Shown in pieces: positions 60,520 through 64,000 of a stretch of 64,000 nt of DNA. The notes under the pieces are model-generated. The model did not search any database, was not told the origin of the DNA, and was given only the letters and a program-made list of their open reading frames with translations. This DNA is from Glandiceps talaboti (Eukaryota > Hemichordata > Enteropneusta > Spengelidae). The DNA is taken from positions 930,001 to 994,000 of the forward strand of contig NC_135553.1 of assembly GCF_964340395.1 (NCBI RefSeq), read 5' to 3'. How positions within the stretch are numbered: position 1 is the first letter of the stretch; each line of letters begins with the position of its first letter. The position numbers were made by a program, and so were the translations under genes.

Positions 60520-63261
60520 ATGGCGGCCTTCATTGGAAACTTACGAAAGGTATGTCTACTTGTTATTATGGCTTTTTGAAATGAAAATTCGTCGTGATAG
60601 TATTTGTAGGGTTACATGTTGATAATTTTTATTGATAACAAAAAAAACTGTAAAACTACCCGTGGTATATCCCTTGAAAAACAAGTATGACGGTGTTAAG
60701 TGCTTGATCGTGTGACCCCACCACGAAATCGAGGTTGTGGGATTTCCTTTCCTGACATGGACTGCTTCATAAATAAGAAGTTTGGAGAAATATATATAAT
60801 TGACTGAAAAGGCCATAAAGTGGCAATTGGGGGCAACGTTGACCAGTAAAGATCGTGTAGAAAGCCTTCATTAATATGCACATCTATAATTAAATGATGA
60901 TGATTGGCAGACTGTGTATGATTTTATCAAATTGTTGCCAGAATTTCAGAAATAACAAACAAGCAATATATCAGTTTTGGTTTATCACAATGTTATACAA
61001 ATTCATGACACTGTACAGATAATGCATATAATATTATAATATAACAAAATTTGTACATCAATATGTCGAAAAGTGCATGATTTTAACTAAAAGTTGTAAT
61101 AAGTTATAATTATAAAAAATAACACATTTTTGGCTAGGGTCATAAAATAATTCTTACCAGTAAGAGCCAAGTTTGTTGCATGCTGTGTTTGATATATATG
61201 TATTGTGTAATGCATTTAATATGTTATGCTGTGCTTTTCATGCTGTGATGTCATGTTATGTTATGTGATACACTTGTTAAGTATGCCATGTCTATCTAGA
61301 CAGATAGACATGAATAATACTTTGTTAATCGACTTTCATTTGCACTCCTGAAATTTACACATGTACATCAGAATTATACAAAAGTGACCACAAATGCCAA
61401 TGCATGTTGAGTTTGATTGTAGGACATTATGGGATATATGAACAACAACAATGTCCGCTCATTTTAGAAGACGCAAATCAGGGTTAGTTAGGGAGTTTAA
61501 CCATATTCCTATCCATAACCCAACTCTTGCCCAAACTCCCCAGCTTGAATACAAGTGTGTATTTATTTGATAGTTAGTCTACTGTTCTAACTTTTTTATG
61601 GGTCATTTACTACCAGAGCTTTGCACTAATTAAATATTCATTTTCCACTAACAAATCGTAAATGTGTTTTTCTTTATTCCAGACTTCCTGTGTGTCATAT
61701 AGGATATTTACATATCATAGAAACTGGTGCTTTAGTATGAATATCAGAACTATACACAGACTTGTGCAGCCAGACATCACAAAAATGAAAAATATAAGAC
61801 TTTCAAAATCAGTGTTACCAGTAGCTAGTAACATTTCAAACAGGATAAATACTGGGTGCTCTAAGTTTGTCCTTTCTATGTCTATGCAATCTCATTTAAA
61901 GACTGGATGGACACCAAAACTTATTTCATTGAGTGGACTTAATTCATACAGAAGACTACATACTTTGTTCACACATCAGAAGTTCTGCAAACAGTCGCTG
62001 TTAGCCAATCACAGTGTTGCTGGTAATAATATGCAAATCAGATTTGTCAAAGTTCATCCAAGGACTTCAGCTCAACGTTTTCAGCAGCGGAATAAAACAG
62101 TCATGATTTACATTTTGTCACTTACAATTCTGGTTGGAGGATTGTCTTATGCAGCAGTACCATTGTACACACTTTTCTGTCAGGTGAGTCAAATAACAGT
62201 ATCCATGGTGACGGTCTCCAAAGTATGATGATGTAGAGTTTAGTTTTGATAACTGTGTTTTAGCTTACTTAGTGTTATTGATGCCATGTGATCAGATAAC
62301 AAGATTTGCAGCATTCAGAGTTTCTTATACACAACACAATTATGCCATCTGTATGAGCAGATGGTTTAACTGTTAAAAAACTGCTGGTAGCTGTGCAGTG
62401 GTATTCAGTAATGGCTGTCGGTGTCTAGGTGGAGATAAGTATGCTATGAGAGGCAAGCATTCCAAAATGAACCTTAAAAAATGATAAAAAATTGCTTAAC
62501 TAGGAGTTTTTGTGTCTGAGAAGGTATGATTTATAAGTTGGACAAGTTGGTTACATGACTAATCTATCAAAAATGAAATGTTGTCTATTAATTCTTTCAG
62601 GCAACAGGTTTAGGTGGTCAAGCTACACTTGGACATGACATTGATAAGGTAGAAACCATGCAGAAAGTAGACAGACTGATCAAAGTCAGGTTCAATGCTG
62701 ACACTGCTTCCAGTATGAGGTGGAACTTTAAACCTCAAATGACAGATGTGGAGGTAAGTTCACAAGATTTTGTTTATATGTAACAGTAAAATGCCACCAT
62801 ATTATTCATACAATAAAATATCATCTTCTTCATACATGTATAATCACCATGAATATTTTTTTAAATTATTCTTTCTTTCTTTTTTTTTCTTTTTTTGGGG
62901 GGGTTTGGGGGGGGGGGGGGGGTTATGCATAGGCCCAGTATGTATTGCTTATGTTACAATCTTAAGTAGTCCCCACAGTAGTGCATATATGTATGCATTT
63001 ACACCCCAGTATATAATTTGTTAAATATTGTAGCATTTCTGTAATGGTTACTAATCCCACATAATTAAGTACATTGTAATTTCTGTTTTACAGGTGGCTG
63101 TAGGTGAGACAGCTCTAGCTTTCTACAAAGCCAAGAACCCTACAGATAAACCAATCATCGGCATCGCTACATATAACGTGGTACCATTTGAAGCTGGACA
63201 GTATTTTAATAAAATACAGTGTTTCTGCTTTGAAGAACAAATCCTCAATCCCCATGAAGAG
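60520..63261 (+). CDS. cox11: Cytochrome c oxidase copper chaperone COX11, 3' end off the right edge
   Basis: A mitochondrial inner-membrane protein that delivers copper to the CuB site of COX1. Exons: 60520-60549, 61683-62183, 62601-62753, 63094-63261, all phase 0, 284 codons so far. The start MAAFIGNLRK sits in a good context (TCAAGATGGCGGCC). Exon 2 gives a long basic presequence and a membrane helix (YILSLTILVGGLSYAAVPLY, about residues 153-172), followed by the conserved LFCQATGLGG (Cys 176). Exon 4 has NPTDKPIIGIATYNVVPFEA and the copper-binding CFCFEEQ (Cys 271 and 273). The donor after NPHEE is GTTGGT, weaker than average. The remaining roughly 50 residues (the beta-barrel end beginning DMPVFFY in other species) were not found before position 64000. 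The N-terminal part is longer than in human COX11. Confidence 0.95.
60550..61682. other. COX11 intron 1
   Basis: A 1.1-kb AT-rich intron with GTATGT donor and TTCTTTATTCCAG acceptor. A short ATGTTATGTGATA-type low-complexity stretch lies near 61200-61270; nothing else is seen. Confidence 0.7.
62184..63093. other. COX11 introns 2 and 3
   Basis: Apart from exon 3 (62601-62753) this holds only intron sequence, including a T run followed by long G runs at 62881-62925 that is a likely assembly and replication trouble spot. Confidence 0.7.
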
Positions 63262-64000
63262 GTTGGTACTAAAATAATGTGATTGATAATCAATTAAAAT
63301 CAGTCAGTGTAAGTCTAATAGAAACAAGAAGCAGGTATAGACACCAGGGTATGCTGACTTGTCAAGATGGAGTCTTGGTAGATTCCTAAATTTAAGAACA
63401 TGACAGACCAGGGCTTGAAGCATGATGGAATAAAGAACTTTCAATAAATTGATGATGTCAGATCTTTCCTGTTATTAAGTTTAGTCTAATAGAACACAGA
63501 GAGGGTCATTGATATTCAGAACACAGAAGAACAAATAAGATAATATTAAATTCTATATCATGTGTAAGTCAAGGTGTATTCATTCAATGAAAGATTTTAC
63601 CACAATAGTATACATTTATGGCATTGGTTCAAAATCATTATTTTCTACCAAATTTTTTTGATACATGAAACTTGCACGGGTTTATAATATTCTTCAATAT
63701 TTTTCTTGATTTAAAAGCATAAGGTTGTTGACACCACTTTGTCTTCAACATGAAGCCACAAGGCCTCTTACATCACTTACATTTGTCTTCCACATGAAGC
63801 CACAAGGCCTCTTACATCACTTACATTTGTCTTCCACATGAAGCCACAAGGCCTCTTACATCACTCACATTTGTCTTCCACATGAAGCCACAAGGCCTCT
63901 TACATCACTCACATTTGTCTTCCACATGAAGCCACAAGGCCTCTTACATCACTCACATTTGTCTTTAATACTGAACAAAGTAAAATATTGGGAATAAGAT
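63262..64000. other. Right edge: COX11 intron 4 with 44-bp tandem repeat
   Basis: A 44-bp unit (GTCTTCCACATGAAGCCACA plus AGGCCTCTTACATCACTCAC plus ATTT) is repeated five times from 63741 to about 63964, with a broken sixth start. No COX11 exon is found here; the terminal exon must lie to the right. Confidence 0.8.

Overview
The window is nuclear DNA from an animal, most likely a marine invertebrate bilaterian whose phylum I cannot fix. It is AT-rich, its genes are split into many short exons with GT-AG introns, and introns are full of microsatellites, minisatellites, short fold-back elements and decayed LINE tails. Three protein-coding genes can be assembled exon by exon from the sequence, with codon phase agreeing at every junction.

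(1) About 1.5-44 kb, minus strand: a class XV unconventional myosin (MYO15 type). I traced 35 coding exons (12,648 nt, 4,216 codons) from a start codon at 43909 to a donor at 1570. The gene runs off the left edge before the expected SH3, second MyTH4 and second FERM domains. The order is a short N-terminus, a complete motor (P-loop, switch I, switch II), three IQ motifs, a charged linker, the first MyTH4, a FERM F1 lobe, a linker of about 2,830 residues, then the remaining FERM lobes. The linker holds a proline-rich exon (13441-14856) and a 6.2-kb single exon (6141-12341) built almost wholly from Gln/Asn/Thr-rich tandem repeats, including fifteen copies of a roughly 47-residue unit.

(2) 53.5-60.4 kb, minus strand: a complete 13-exon gene for the GTPase DRG2, 364 codons, the same length as I recall for the human protein.

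(3) 60.5-63.3 kb and off the right edge, plus strand: COX11, the mitochondrial copper chaperone for cytochrome c oxidase, 284 codons over four exons with the last part missing. Its ATG lies 163 bp from that of DRG2, head to head, so the two probably share a bidirectional promoter.

DRG2 followed in the same direction by MYO15 matches the human DRG2-MYO15A order at 17p11.2, which suggests an old conserved gene pair. The 9.6 kb between them has a CpG-richer stretch (about 48.6-49.9 kb) that probably holds the myosin promoter and untranslated first exon(s). The most unusual observations are the giant repeat exon splitting the first FERM region, its position in a run of frame-neutral exons, and two tandem repeats that duplicate real 3' splice sites so that each decoy leads straight to a stop codon.
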